Source of the DNA: Blastomussa wellsi
Taxonomy: Eukaryota; Cnidaria; Anthozoa; Scleractinia; Plerogyridae
Reading direction: 5' to 3'
DNA: 64,000 nt
Assembly: GCA_947652115.1 (NCBI GenBank)
Contig: OX393571.1
Location: 477,173-541,172, forward strand
Part shown: in pieces, positions 12,401 to 22,521 of the stretch
Position numbering within the stretch: the first letter of the stretch is position 1
How the letters are laid out: every line of letters begins with the position of its first letter
Notes under the pieces: generated by a model
Told to the model about the DNA's origin: nothing
What the model saw: the letters and a program-made list of their open reading frames with translations, nothing else
Database searches by the model: none
Program-made: the position numbers and the translations under genes

Positions 12401-15400
12401 CTGCCATTTAGTTGATAACCACTAATCACTTTGTACAACAGAATAGATAGCGAGTACCACAGCCAATCAGATAACAGCATCTGTGATAGAATGCTAGAAG
12501 ATTTACACTAAAATGAAGACAAAAGTATTAATTGATAGATACGGGAACCAAAAGAACAGGATGTTCTTCCAGGCTACCACAAGGCAGTCTTGAATGGCAC
12601 GTACTAAAGCCAGGAACACTGGAACACCACAAAACACGAAACACCGGAACACCAGAAATACCATAAAATGTCAATAAATTTCTGGTGTTCCGGGGTGTTC
12701 CGTGTTTTGTGGTGTTCCGGTGTTCCTGGTTTTAGTACATGCCGTTTTGAACCTAAATGTGTCCTGTTGGTCATCACACTTAATTATTTCAGTTTTATCC
12801 ATGGTCCGTAACACTCTTACCCAGACCCCCAGCATGTGCATCAATAAGTGAAATGCTGACTGGCATGCCTTCCCACAATCCTAACTCAGTTGCAGCTGTT
12901 TTTGTCAATCCCTTACCAACTGGTTCCCCAGGATTACCAAATTTCAACCCTAAAGAATCACGGAAAATAGTATTTGTTAGCAAGATAGTGAATAAAAAGT
13001 CGCAAGGCTTTATATATGGGCCTAATAATATTTTCTGTGTTTTTGTTTTTGTTCCGCAAAAGTTGCATTATATTGATGCGCGACATCTGATATTTGATGT
13101 ACAATACTTGGTATATATACCTGCCAACTCTGATGCATTATGTGCGAGTCTCATGCTCGCGGGTAGAAAACTTTGATCTGGTGCCCATGCCTACTCATGC
13201 ATGGGATCAATTTCTCACGCATCGCTTAAAAATTTGAGATATTAGAGCTTCAACTGACACAATTTCTAAAAATATGTAAACTTGAAGCAATGCAAGAAAA
13301 GAAACATTCATCTAAAATTACAGTAGGTTCTCACCCAAATTCCCTGAGTTTAAAAGGAAAAAGTACAAGTTGAGTCTACTTGGGATGAAATTTCAATAAC
13401 ATTGTTTAACAAAGCCCATTCTGACTTTTCTTTTTTCCATGAAATTTAATCAGCTGCCTGTTTTTCCTCAAGTGCATGATGCATGTAAGGTCAAGGTAAT
13501 GTCTGCATACATGCCTAGTAGCGCTTAGTGGAGCTAACTTATCCCAGTTGCCTTGGCATGAAGTAACAGAGAGTATTTCTACTTCCCCCTGGATGGGATG
13601 CTAGTCCACCGTAGGGTTACCCACAGCCCAGCAGTAAATTCACCAGTACCCATTTATACACCTGAGTGAAGAGAGGCATTATGAGTCAGAGTAAAGTGTC
13701 TTGCCCAAGAATACAATGCAGTGCCCCGACCAGGGCTTGAACCCGGACCATCCAATCCTGACTCAGCGCACTAACCATTAGGCCACGGTGCCTCCCACAG
13801 TTTGTAATAAGTAAGTTCTATGAAAACAAGAGAAACTTTGAAAGTAAAGAAAAACACCCTGCCTTACCCAACTTAGAATAATTGGTATTTATAAGATCCT
13901 CAAGACCAATAGCTTCAAAGAAAGAGTCAACCCAACCACTACTTGAACCTGTAAAGTAATAATTAAATAGAGCATAACAAATCACACGGTGTAAACTGAT
14001 CCAGACTAAAACTATCCAAACACTTTTACCTTAGTTACAGTGTGGACAATCAAACCGTGAACACTAAAAATTTATTTTTACATTAACTTTTTATTATGAT
14101 TATCTAATGAGAGCTCTTGATATTGAGCAAAGGATTAGTGTTTTCAGTTACGGTAAAAAATAAATGTAAAAAAGGTGAAGTGTTCACGATTCGAGTGTCC
14201 TCACTGTAACCCTATATAAATTACTTCTACACAGTGGTAGCCTGCAAACAGGCTCCGGCTAGACAGGGGTGGGTTGGGGGCGGCTGGGCATCGTAGCCTG
14301 CAGACAAAGGTTTTATGCCACCATGCTCTGCACGACATTCTAGTGCAAGCTCTGATTGGTCAGATCCAGGAGGTTGACAGGTTTGATTGACGTCTCCATT
14401 TTACCGACATAATTCGATCAAAATTTACATATTGCTGAAAATCGTTGATATGTAAACATAGAACATTTATCAGCCTTCCGCTGAGGAATTTCGTATACGT
14501 CTCGCTTCGTATTTCCGTGGCGAAACTCTGTATTAATTTTGCTTCGCTGAATGTATAATTCCAGCCGGCAAACCGAACGAAACACCTCTGATAATCTTGT
14601 CTGGAAATGCACAGGTCCAGCAAACTATCAACTGTCTGCCGGCTCATGCAGTGACTTGTAAGGATGGAAACTGAATGCGAAAGACAAAAGCTTGTGCGCA
14701 TGGCATACAACTCAGGTTGGAAAAATCTCTTCTAGCGAGGCTCGAAGCCAACATAATGCTTTGACCAGGGACAACAGCTCCTTATTTTTGGAAACATTGA
14801 AGATCGGTGGCGATGTTATTCTTTTAGAATTCTAAGAATTACAGGTTGACGGCTTTTTACAAAACTGGGAATGGAGATTAATTTGCAAAGAGCTGGAGTA
14901 AACCTGGATTAACGTTTTATATTTTCTTGCGAATCTATTTACAATCCAATGCATCCATGAGTAGTTAATGACATGTGCTGAAACATAATTGACAGCTTAA
15001 ATTACAAGGGGGCGGAATAGCGGCTTGAACCCTTTGTCAACAGGCTCCACCGCCCCCTACCCAGCCCCACCCACCCCGAGCCGGTTCACAGGCTAACACA
15101 GTGGTGACAATTTCTATCACTGAGTGGACAAGTACTACTGATCATGAGGACATGTCCTATATAAAATTTAAAGATAACTTAGGATAAAACTACTGATTTA
15201 TGTAGTTAAAAATAACAATAATAATTTTAGGGAAGACGTTCAATTTTGGTTAGGGATTTGTAAGCGGTCAGCATATACTGGTATTGATAACCAACAATGA
15301 AACCAAATTATAGACATTTATTTCTTGTACATTCTGTAAATCATCTTCATTGAACTCTTATATATGTTGTGGTTTAAATTTCTCCCTGGTTTAAATTTTT

Positions 15401-17403
15401 TTTATTTCCCTTTCTCTCATGTTGATTAGCATAATCTGAAACAAACGGAAATCAATATCAAACTGGTTTAAAAAATTTTAAACCAGGGACAAATTTAAAC
15501 CACAACATATACAAGTATGATTTGCTTTGATTATAATTTTATCTATGAGCATAAAAACAATAAATTACAAAACTTGTTTGTAGGCAACATACCTTCTGGT
15601 AATTGTGATTCATGCCCCAAGACAGCACATGGACCTAAAATATAAACTACGTTACTGCATTGTACCACACTCCACCCAGAAACAGAAATGAGTATCACCA
15701 AATGGCTGGGTAGTAGATTAGCTTCCCATCCAGTTGTGTGTGCATGTGTGTGGGTTTTGCAGTATTTCTGCACACACTCTTTCCATGGGTACAGGGCTTT
15801 CAAAACATCTCCCTTGTATAGGGAAGACTATAGATGGTGAAAGCACAATTGAATATTGATTACTTTAATACAAAATAATAATGAAAACGATAATAATAAC
15901 GATAATGACAACAATAAAATAGCAATAATAATAGTACGCGTTTTGAATGTCTCAAACTTACATGTATGCATCAAAATCCCTATGGGTCAACAATTTAGTT
16001 TTAAACAATATTTTTGCAGAGATCATCGTTATGTTAATGGTTAAATTATAGGGCCTCAAAATAAGTGCTTTCTTGCTAAGCATATATTGACCTGGTTCTT
16101 CTGACTTTTTCTATGATAATATGGTATCAAGCTTCTGATCATCCAATACACACCTTGTTTTGTCACCAGTCGCTCTATAAGTAAGAAACTCAGGTAACTC
16201 CAGAAAGAGAGCACATTTTTCCCAACAGTCTCCAGGCAACATCTCTTTCAACCAAAGTATTTTTGGAATCTCCATTTCTGGTGAAACACCGCCACCCACA
16301 TAAGACAGCACTTTATGCTGCGTTTTATTGATACTTTTGGCTTGATCCAAAGCACGGTGATCTAACCACATAATAACATTTCTTTGGCGTTCCTTGGAAG
16401 GACTGACCATCACTGGCCCTCCAGTAGAGTCCAAAGCTACCAACGAGCATGTTGCATCAAAACCAATGCCCTTAATTTTCTCAACGGAGTTCCTGTCGGT
16501 AAGACTTGCAGAAACTTCCTGAAAATTTATTGATGAGTAAGAAAAATATAACTAGCACTTACTAACAGAGCAGGGAGGTGTGCACTATGGCCTACTGGCT
16601 AGTGTGTGGGACTACGGGTCAGGTGGTCTGGGTTGAAGAGCCCCAAAGTGAATTCCCCACCCTCCAGCTTAACATTTTATAGGTGCATTACCGGGGAAAG
16701 GAGACAAAACATGTATTTTAGCATCCCTTTGGAATCCAAATAGACTGAAGCCTAGCACTCCCCTTCCCCACCCCTAATTTCCCCCTCTCCCTCTTATGCA
16801 CCCCCAATTTCCTACTTGCAGCGTGTTGTTTTCACAACCTCGTTGGAAACCATTTGAATTCCCGCACTCTGATTGGTTAGGTCGTTCTACTCTTGATGCT
16901 GATTGGTTATATTTTTCACATGTGAAGAAAGCTATACGCGAAGCTGATTGGACGTATCGCTTTTCTCACATGTGAAAATATAGCAGATATAGAATTCTAT
17001 CTGCAAGGTTTATTACCTAAAATTGTCGCTATATATATAACAAAACTTGTTATCACATTTCAGAGACGATGTATGTCCATCAACATTGGGTGCAGTCAGC
17101 TAAGTACATTCAAAGTGTTGTTGTCGGTACACAACACTGAGGTCCCTGCTTGTTCGAATTCGTTCTTTGTTTTACAGTAGTATTGTCCTATAGTACGATT
17201 ATCGACAAAGAGTTTGCTACCTTGACAACTGAGCAGACATTACTCCATATATTGTCAGATGACTGTTCGTAATAGTCCGGTAGCGGCTGCCATATTTGCA
17301 ACGCTCGAGTTGCGCACGCCACGATTTTACCATCACTGGTCACTAGAGCTGCACGCACGCTTGCTGTACCGACATCAACACCAATATAATAAGCTTCTCC
17401 CAT
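8095..17403 (-). CDS. FGGY: FGGY-family carbohydrate kinase, middle exons missing
   Basis: FGGY kinases phosphorylate sugars; the animal FGGY protein is known as a D-ribulose kinase. Exons (minus strand): 17221-17403 (start [19 protein letters not shown]), 16152-16518, 15593-15634, 13868-13948, 12821-12949, 11882-11979, 11123-11230; then 8908-9002, 8717-8778, 8095-8173 (stop TGA). Splice phases agree across the first seven and across the last three. Motifs: phosphate-binding DVGTASVR near residue 10, [10 protein letters not shown], the catalytic-base region [11 protein letters not shown] (Asp ~261), [23 protein letters not shown], and C-terminal [16 protein letters not shown]. Exon 7 ends in phase 0 but the next recognised exon needs a partial codon, so they cannot be joined directly. 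About 135-140 residues of the second ATPase lobe, including the adenine-binding Gly loop, are not found in 9003-11122. The exon 2 donor was chosen at 16151 because only that keeps frame. Confidence 0.88.
9397..9553 (-). mobile_element. inverted Penelope terminal region
   Basis: Reverse complement of 1337-1493 with few differences. It includes the same hammerhead-like core (9515-9549, minus strand) and the block GACGCAGCACCACAG. No RT coding sequence accompanies it. With 1248-1492 it frames the duplicated FGGY segment in inverted orientation. Confidence 0.8.
9515..9549 (-). ncRNA. hammerhead-like motif, second copy
   Basis: On the minus strand this is base-for-base the same core as 1341-1375: CCGACGA, hairpin GGGC-TAAC-GCTC, GAAA, CGTC, enclosed by GCT/AGC. 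It has the same departures from the consensus. Confidence 0.5.
9561..10132. other. no gene recognised
   Basis: AT-rich DNA with short open frames only. It was searched specifically for the missing FGGY exons and none were seen. Confidence 0.5.
10133..10244. repeat. short inverted-repeat element
   Basis: Imperfect terminal inverted repeat GGGTGTAGCCAGG at the left and CCTGGCTACGCCC at the right, around a poly-G tract. MITE-like; no clear target duplication. Confidence 0.5.
10300..10720 (-). mobile_element. relic of a second, divergent Penelope-like element
   Basis: The minus strand encodes [14 protein letters not shown], then [19 protein letters not shown] and [15 protein letters not shown]. 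This is the RT-to-endonuclease linker region and aligns with the corresponding part of the element at 1-1247 (IPFTLTFHPHNHAVKSIIL). Near 10420 the frame shifts (the natural continuation DTLVRAK is in another frame), and stops follow. The upstream part of the open frame (to 11001) has no recognisable similarity. It is an old inactive fragment in the FGGY gap. Confidence 0.7.
12596..12743. repeat. near-perfect 65-bp-arm hairpin
   Basis: The left arm (12596-12659) begins GGCACGTACTAAA and holds repeats of GGAACACCGGAACACC. The right arm (12679-12743) is its reverse complement, with a ~19-base loop. It lies in the intron between FGGY exons 5 and 6. The arms are internally repetitive. Confidence 0.85.
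13545..13798 (-). mobile_element. tRNA-derived SINE
   Basis: Read on the minus strand from 13798: a tRNA-like head GGCACCGTGGCCTAATGG (box A) with box B GGGTTCAAGCC, then a conserved body including TTGGGCAAGACACTTTA, and a tail with GATGCTAGTCCA on the plus strand. It resembles the deeply conserved metazoan SINE class with a tRNA head and shared core. A 3' fragment of the same family recurs at 47191-47257. It is intronic in FGGY. Confidence 0.8.
14034..14210. mobile_element. MITE with GTTACAGTG ends
   Basis: The terminal inverted repeat begins GTTACAGTGTGGACA on the left and ends TGTCCTCACTGTAAC on the right. Homology between the arms continues inward (CGTGAACACT, TTTACATT). Intronic in FGGY. 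Confidence 0.65.
14238..15095. mobile_element. foldback element with TAGCCTG ends
   Basis: The left end TAGCCTGCAAACAGGCTC, followed by a G-rich stretch, is the inverted match of the right end (C-rich stretch, then GGTTCACAGGCTA). The interior has no coding potential that I recognise. It is related in its ends to the element at 43465-43769. Confidence 0.6.
15362..15511. mobile_element. MITE with ~40-bp inverted repeats
   Basis: Left end TATGTTGTGGTTTAAATTT with CCCTGGTTTAAA; right end TTTAAACCAGGGAC with AAATTTAAACCACAACATA. A TA dinucleotide flanks it. It lies 82 bases from the tiny FGGY exon 3. Confidence 0.75.
16580..16650 (+). repeat. tRNA-like SINE head, fragment
   Basis: Box A-like TGGCCTACTGG and box B-like GGGTTGAAGAGCC are spaced as in a tRNA-derived SINE. 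No complete cloverleaf; treated as a repeat fragment next to FGGY exon 2. Confidence 0.45.
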
Positions 17404-17880
17404 TCTTGCTACTTTTCAAGCTAAGAATTCATAGCCTTCCTGGAGGTAAAGGGGGAGAAACCACCTGTGTTTATTCCTTGTTGAAGTTGGCAATACGAAC
17501 TGTCCGCCATTTTAGCCGAAAGAGTCTGGTCCGAAGCTCGGCCGTTCGGTCGTCGTTCGGTCCATAGGCCGTCGTTCGGGAATCGTTCGGGAACGGGGCA
17601 ATGGAAAGAGGGGTGGGGAAGGGCTGATCAAAACGATTGATAGAGGGCTCTCCGCACCTTTAATATTTAAGCACACATTCATGTTTCAGTCACACTTGAG
17701 TCATAAGTGGGTTTCTGGCATAATTACTCTTTCCATTTTAAACCGACAGTTATACATCACACGCTGAAAACAACAATATGTGAAACAATAATGGGGGCTT
17801 ACAATGCATAAAGAATGCTACCAGATTAAAAATAGCTTAGCCCTCTTCGATTTCAGTACCTCCTGAGTAGTATAGCTGGA
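17404..17880 (-). promoter_or_regulatory. presumed FGGY 5' region
   Basis: Sequence upstream of the FGGY start codon. It contains GCCATTTT and a cluster of imperfect CGTTCGG repeats (17540-17600) and is GC-richer than its surroundings. No TATA box is evident. Promoter role is inferred from position only. Confidence 0.35.
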
Positions 17881-17927
17881 GGGAAAATCATAACACCTGA
17901 TACTCACCGTAGATACACCTTTTCCTG

Positions 17928-19320
17928 TTGTCTTTTTTCTGTTTTCCTCCTGTCCTGTTTCTGTTTTCCTGCTTTCTTGTTTCTGTTTTCCTTTTGTCTT
18001 GTTTCTCTTTTCCTCCGGTCTTGTTTCTCTTTTCCTCCTGTCTTGTTTCTTTTTTCCTTCTGTCTTGTTTCTCTTTTCCTCCTCTCTTGTTTCTTTTTTC
18101 CTGCTGTCTTGTTTCTGTTTTCTGCTGTCTTGTTTCTGTTTTCCTGCTGTCTTGTTTCTGTTTTCCTGCTGTCTTGTTTCTGTTTTCCTGCTGTCTTGTT
18201 TCTCTTTTCATGCTGTCTTGTTTCTGTTTTCCTGCCGTCTTGTTTCTGTTTTCCTGCTGTCTTGTTTCTGTTGTCCTCCCGTCTTGTTTCTGTTTTCCTC
18301 CCGTCTTGTTTCTCTTTTCATGCTGTCTTGTTTCTGTTTTCCTGCTGTCTTGTTTCTGTTTTCCTGCTGTCTTGTTTCTGTTGTCCTCCCGTCTTGATTC
18401 TGTTTTCCTCCCGTCTTGTTTCTCTTTTCATGCTGTCTTGTTTCTGTTTTCCTGCCGTCTTGTTTCTGTTTACCTTTTGTCTTGTTTCTCTTTTCCTGCT
18501 GTCTTGTTTCTGTTTTCCTGCTGTCTTGTTTTTGTTTTTCTTCCGTCTTGTTTCTGTTTTTTTGTCGTCTGGTTCCTTTTTTCCTGCTGTCTGGTTTCTG
18601 TTTTCCTGCTGTCTTTTTTCTGCTTTCCTGCCGTCTTGTTTCTGTTTTCCTGCTGTCTTGTTTATCTTTTCCTGTTGTCTTGTTTCTGTTTTCCTTTTGT
18701 CTTGTTTCTCTTTTCCTGCTGTCTTGTTTCTGTTTTCCTGTTGTCTTGTTTTTGTTTTTCTTCCGTCTTGTTTCTGTTTTTTTGTCGTCTGGTTCCTTTT
18801 TTCCTGCTGTCTGGTTTCTGTTTTCCTGCTGTCTTTTTTCTGCTTTCCTGCCGTCTTGTTTCTGTTTTCCTGCTGTCTTGTTTATCTTTTCCTGTTGTCT
18901 TGTTTCTCTTTTCCTGTTGAATTGTTTCTGTTTTCCTGTTGTCTTGTTTCTCTTTTCCTGTTGTCTTGTTTCTCTTTTCCTGTTGAGTTGTTTCTTTTTT
19001 CCTGCCGTCTTGTTTCACTTTTCCTGCTGTCTTGTTTCTCTTTTCCTGCCGTCTTGCTTCTCTTTTCCTGCCGTCTTGTTTCTCTTTCCCTGCTGTCTTG
19101 TTTCTCTTTTTCTGCTGTCTTGTTTCTCCTTTCCTGCCGTGTTTTTCCTTTTTTTCCTGCTGTCTTTTTCTGTTTTCCTGCTGTCTTGTTTCTGTTCCTG
19201 CTGTCTTGTTTCTGTTTTCCTGCTGTCTTGTTTCTGTTTTCCTGCTGTCTTGTTTCTGTTTTCCTCCTGTCTTGTTTCTGTTTTCCTCCTGTCTTGTTTC
19301 TTTTTTCCTGTAGTCTTGTT
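17928..19320. repeat. 22-bp minisatellite array
   Basis: About 60 units of a 22-base repeat with consensus TGTCTTGTTTCTGTTTTCCT plus GC (plus strand), unit variants differing at a few positions. Because 22 is not divisible by 3 and the consensus lacks stops, all three plus frames and a minus frame stay open for hundreds of codons (for example Lys/Arg/Gln/Thr-rich KTETRQQENRNK on the minus strand). Within the array a ten-unit block is itself duplicated: 18481-18690 recurs at 18701-18910, an offset of exactly 220 bases. There is no start context, splice pattern or non-repeat domain, so I do not call a gene. Confidence 0.95.
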
Positions 19321-21344
19321 CGTTGGATTTTTCCCAGATTTTCCCCACTGGAGAGCCTTTTCGCACGCTGGTCGTCATTTCAGAACCTTCATGTCGCCAT
19401 TTGAGAGCCATGTCGCTTGTCGGACTTTACCCGTAACTGCGCCTCTTTAATAATATATTGTCTACTACCATCCGTTTTTGCAGATTGGGTGGTCTCTATG
19501 AGAATGAAATGATATTTTCTGGGCACCCAATACACACGAATAACCCTCTATTGATCACCCATCCAACTTTATTAGAACCTTTTTATCTCTCGGTATTAAA
19601 CCTGTCTCAAACTTTTCCTCGTGAAGGTTTCAGCACTCCTGATATTTAAACATCATCAGTATTTTCAGGCACTAAAAGATTTTACTCACGACTACAAAAT
19701 GGCTCGTCGCGTTGAAAAAGGCGAACGGAAACCTTAAAAAAGGCGAGCAAATGTATATTACGCGATCACTTCTACCGTTCGTGTTTGTCACTTTTGCGGA
19801 GTTTCTTCTCCGGGTTCACTGGTGTTATTCATTGGCTAACGTAACATCTGAGTTATGATACTGGAGTATATCTCCACTTACAGTGACTGACAATTCAGGT
19901 TCTCCCAAAAACTTGCATAATTATATAACCAGTTTAAATTCAGCCAATGAATGTCAACTTTGCCAGCCAGAGTTTGCCGGACTTTCCTATTTCTTTTTAG
20001 TCAGAACGTAGACCATGTATCGGAATTAATTATGGATCGAAAGATACAGCCATCAAAACATCTTTGAAGAAAACACACTTTATAACAGTAAGTCCACTAA
20101 CACTTCTTACAGCTGGCAGTTTTCTCAGCCATCAGTTCAAAAAATTAAGTCCAGCTGGAAAATAAGGCCAGGACTCTGGACTGGACTTTGGACTGGACTC
20201 TGGACTGGACTGAAACCTATTTATATTCAATTATTAAACAAAGTAAATTATTACTAAACGCGATTAATATTTAACTAAACATTTAGTGTCTTTAGTAGCC
20301 AGGGGTTAAATATAAAACCTTGAAGATTTTAACCAGTTTTTTAATGTTAAGTTGGGATACTATTCCACGTCGTGCCGAATATTCAGCCGTCATGTTGTAT
20401 TGTGCGTTTTCATTTCCTTTACTTCTTTACTTCTTCAAAAAATCAACAGTCCAAAAACGTCAGTGTTTATTACACAAATGGAAGCCTACAAACAGTGGTA
20501 CGAGTTTTGGTAAAAACTACTAAGCAATTGTATTGAAGGTAAATATGGAGTGATATCTCTTCACGAGCCTTAGATATCAACCTGAAAATGTCAGGCTGGC
20601 ATTTCCAAGTTATGTCCTTGTGGTTTGAAAAAAATCGATGAAAATTTACGGCCACCCTCTCCTTAAACAATTTGCATTCATGATACTCATCTCTTTATGT
20701 CGGTAGGGGTATTTCCTGTATGGGTGAAATAACTTAGTTATAATTTTCTGTCCCGTGGGTCAACAAAATGACTTTTTCATGACCATGTTAAAAACATTTA
20801 TTATCCAACTGTGTTTCGTATATTGTAGAGTACAAATAACGACCAAAACGAGTACAAATGTCACGCGGTATTTATACTACAGAGAACCGGTTAGAAATTC
20901 GCCCGCACGGACATAACAACTTGGCGTGTTGGACAATAAATACGGGCTCGTCAAAATATGGCACAACTCGTAAAAATACTCGATGATACTACACAACAAA
21001 ACGTCTAATAAGATATATTTTACTGTTTCATGCTGTGAATATCATTCTCTGGCTTTCATCATTACTTTGTAAAAATAACGCAAATATTCGTGAGCTTGAA
21101 CGTGACAAAGTTTGCGTGTATCCTTCCGGGTTCTTTAGTTTTTTGTCATCAGTATAGTTTTGCAGGAAGTACAAGAACCGGAGGAAAGTTACATATATAT
21201 ATATTGTTGCAGTACGTGAAATCATGTGTTCCTGTAATGCTGAAAGGTCAGGTCAATTGTTATAATACACTTTTCAGTTTATCAGATATTTCCCGTGAAT
21301 GGAATCGTGAAAGGGTGGTAATCTTTAGCTTGATCGGCAATTCT
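19321..21344. other. intergenic, no gene recognised
   Basis: No coding exon is supported. A short tandem of GGACTCTGGACT-like units lies at about 20168-20212. The rest is AT-rich. Confidence 0.5.
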
Positions 21345-21354
21345 GCTTGGCGGA

Positions 21355-21485
21355 ATGGCATCGCGTAATACGAAAAATTGGGGAAATTGGGTTATGGGGA
21401 TTGGATACTGAACGAAGAACAGAGGGAAATATAAGGAAAACTAATAGAGTATTGTAGGACAGTGATCATATCAAATGCAGCAAGT
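21355..21485 (+). pseudogene. decayed duplicate of exon 1 of the dehydrogenase-reductase gene
   Basis: Aligns with 22522-22680. It shares ATGGCA at the start, GGGGAAATTGGG, the stretch CTGAACGAAGAACAG, GGAAAACT, and the end GCAG followed by a mutated donor (GCAAGT instead of GTAAGT). A deletion removes part of the Trp-rich N-terminus, and stops interrupt the frame (GGATACTGA, ATATAAGG). No further exons of this copy are seen before the functional exon 1. Confidence 0.8.
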
Positions 21486-21949
21486 CTTTGGAGAACGATT
21501 TCAGATTTTCGAGTGCTCCCCTCCGTTTTTGCGCAAGTTCCTGTTACTTGAGCTGCCTGATAATTTTTTCAGGACTCGTGCGAGCAAGCAAAGATTTGCA
21601 TATATATGGTGCTCTACAGAACTGCAAGCCTTTTTACCCATCAGCAGGTTTTCTTATACTATTTTTAAAAATTTATGTTTGTGCATTAATTAAATCGTTT
21701 GTGTTGTGGCTAGGTCGGCTGAGCCTTGGCGGTAACGCCCATTAGCCTGTAGGAGACAGTTTACCTATAAACCTATTGAGAAAAATGTGGTTGCTTCGAT
21801 TCTGTGAATGGATTTAAAAACGCTACGCAGCTGAGCGATATCTCTGACGACAAATGTTAAAAAGTGAAATTAAAATAACCAGGGATATGCTGTCGGTTTA
21901 TAGCGCTTTTCTCTCTAACCTCCATTGCCCGTGAAACCTGTTTGTATTC

Positions 21950-22063
21950 TGTTCCAGGCTCTCAGATAGTGTAGCACGCGAAGAAAAGAGCCTCTTCGCT
22001 CTTCCACTCGCTTCGCTCGCGTACCTTTTCTTCACGTGCCACACTATCTGAGAGCCTGGAACA
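21950..22063. repeat. foldback element (TGTTCCAGGCTCTCAGATAG ends)
   Basis: Nearly palindromic: the left arm starting TGTTCCAGGCTCTCAGATAG is the reverse complement of the right arm ending in GAGAGCCTGGAACA, with a CG-rich centre (CTCGCTTCGCTCGCG). MITE-like hairpin. Confidence 0.7.
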
Positions 22064-22521
22064 GGCTAATATTAATAAGAGTAATATTTGTAATATCGCA
22101 AGAAAGTCACTTGAATGTCTGATTTGCAGACACGCAATTTTGCGCAAGTGTTTCCGCGGGCTATTTGGCCGAGACCTTGTTTTCGAGGATTTTGTTTTCA
22201 GTTAATGACTAGCCTTTTATTTTTTCATTTGCCCATTGCAGGTTTACAATAGAAACTTTCATATCTGGTCTTTCTTTAACATTTTTCACGCCTGAAATTT
22301 CCCGTCATCTAGACTGATGACGTGTACGTGAGACACTTAACAATTGTTCGTTCAGGTCAATTATAAGTTCAAGTAATGTAATGAATATAAAATCAATATA
22401 TCACTCTCCAGATCATATTATTTAGATCAGTGCTAGATGTTTCCTCTCCTTTATAAGCTAGGATACCGCGACAAACGCGATCTTTCCAAACGCGGGTCAA
22501 GGAGAAATCTGCTTGGTGACA

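Noticed and set aside
15543..15803. Independent 86-codon minus-strand gene
   Set aside because: Only 15593-15634 is real: it is FGGY exon 3, bounded by splice sites and in phase with its neighbours.
16151..16154. Donor AAG|GTGTGT for FGGY exon 2
   Set aside because: It would put exon 3 out of frame and create a stop; the donor two bases further (GT|GTGTAT) keeps all following exons in phase.
17928..19450. Long open frames (up to 475 codons plus strand, 249 codons minus strand) as genes
   Set aside because: They are the 22-bp minisatellite read in different frames; every frame is equally open and there is no non-repeat domain.
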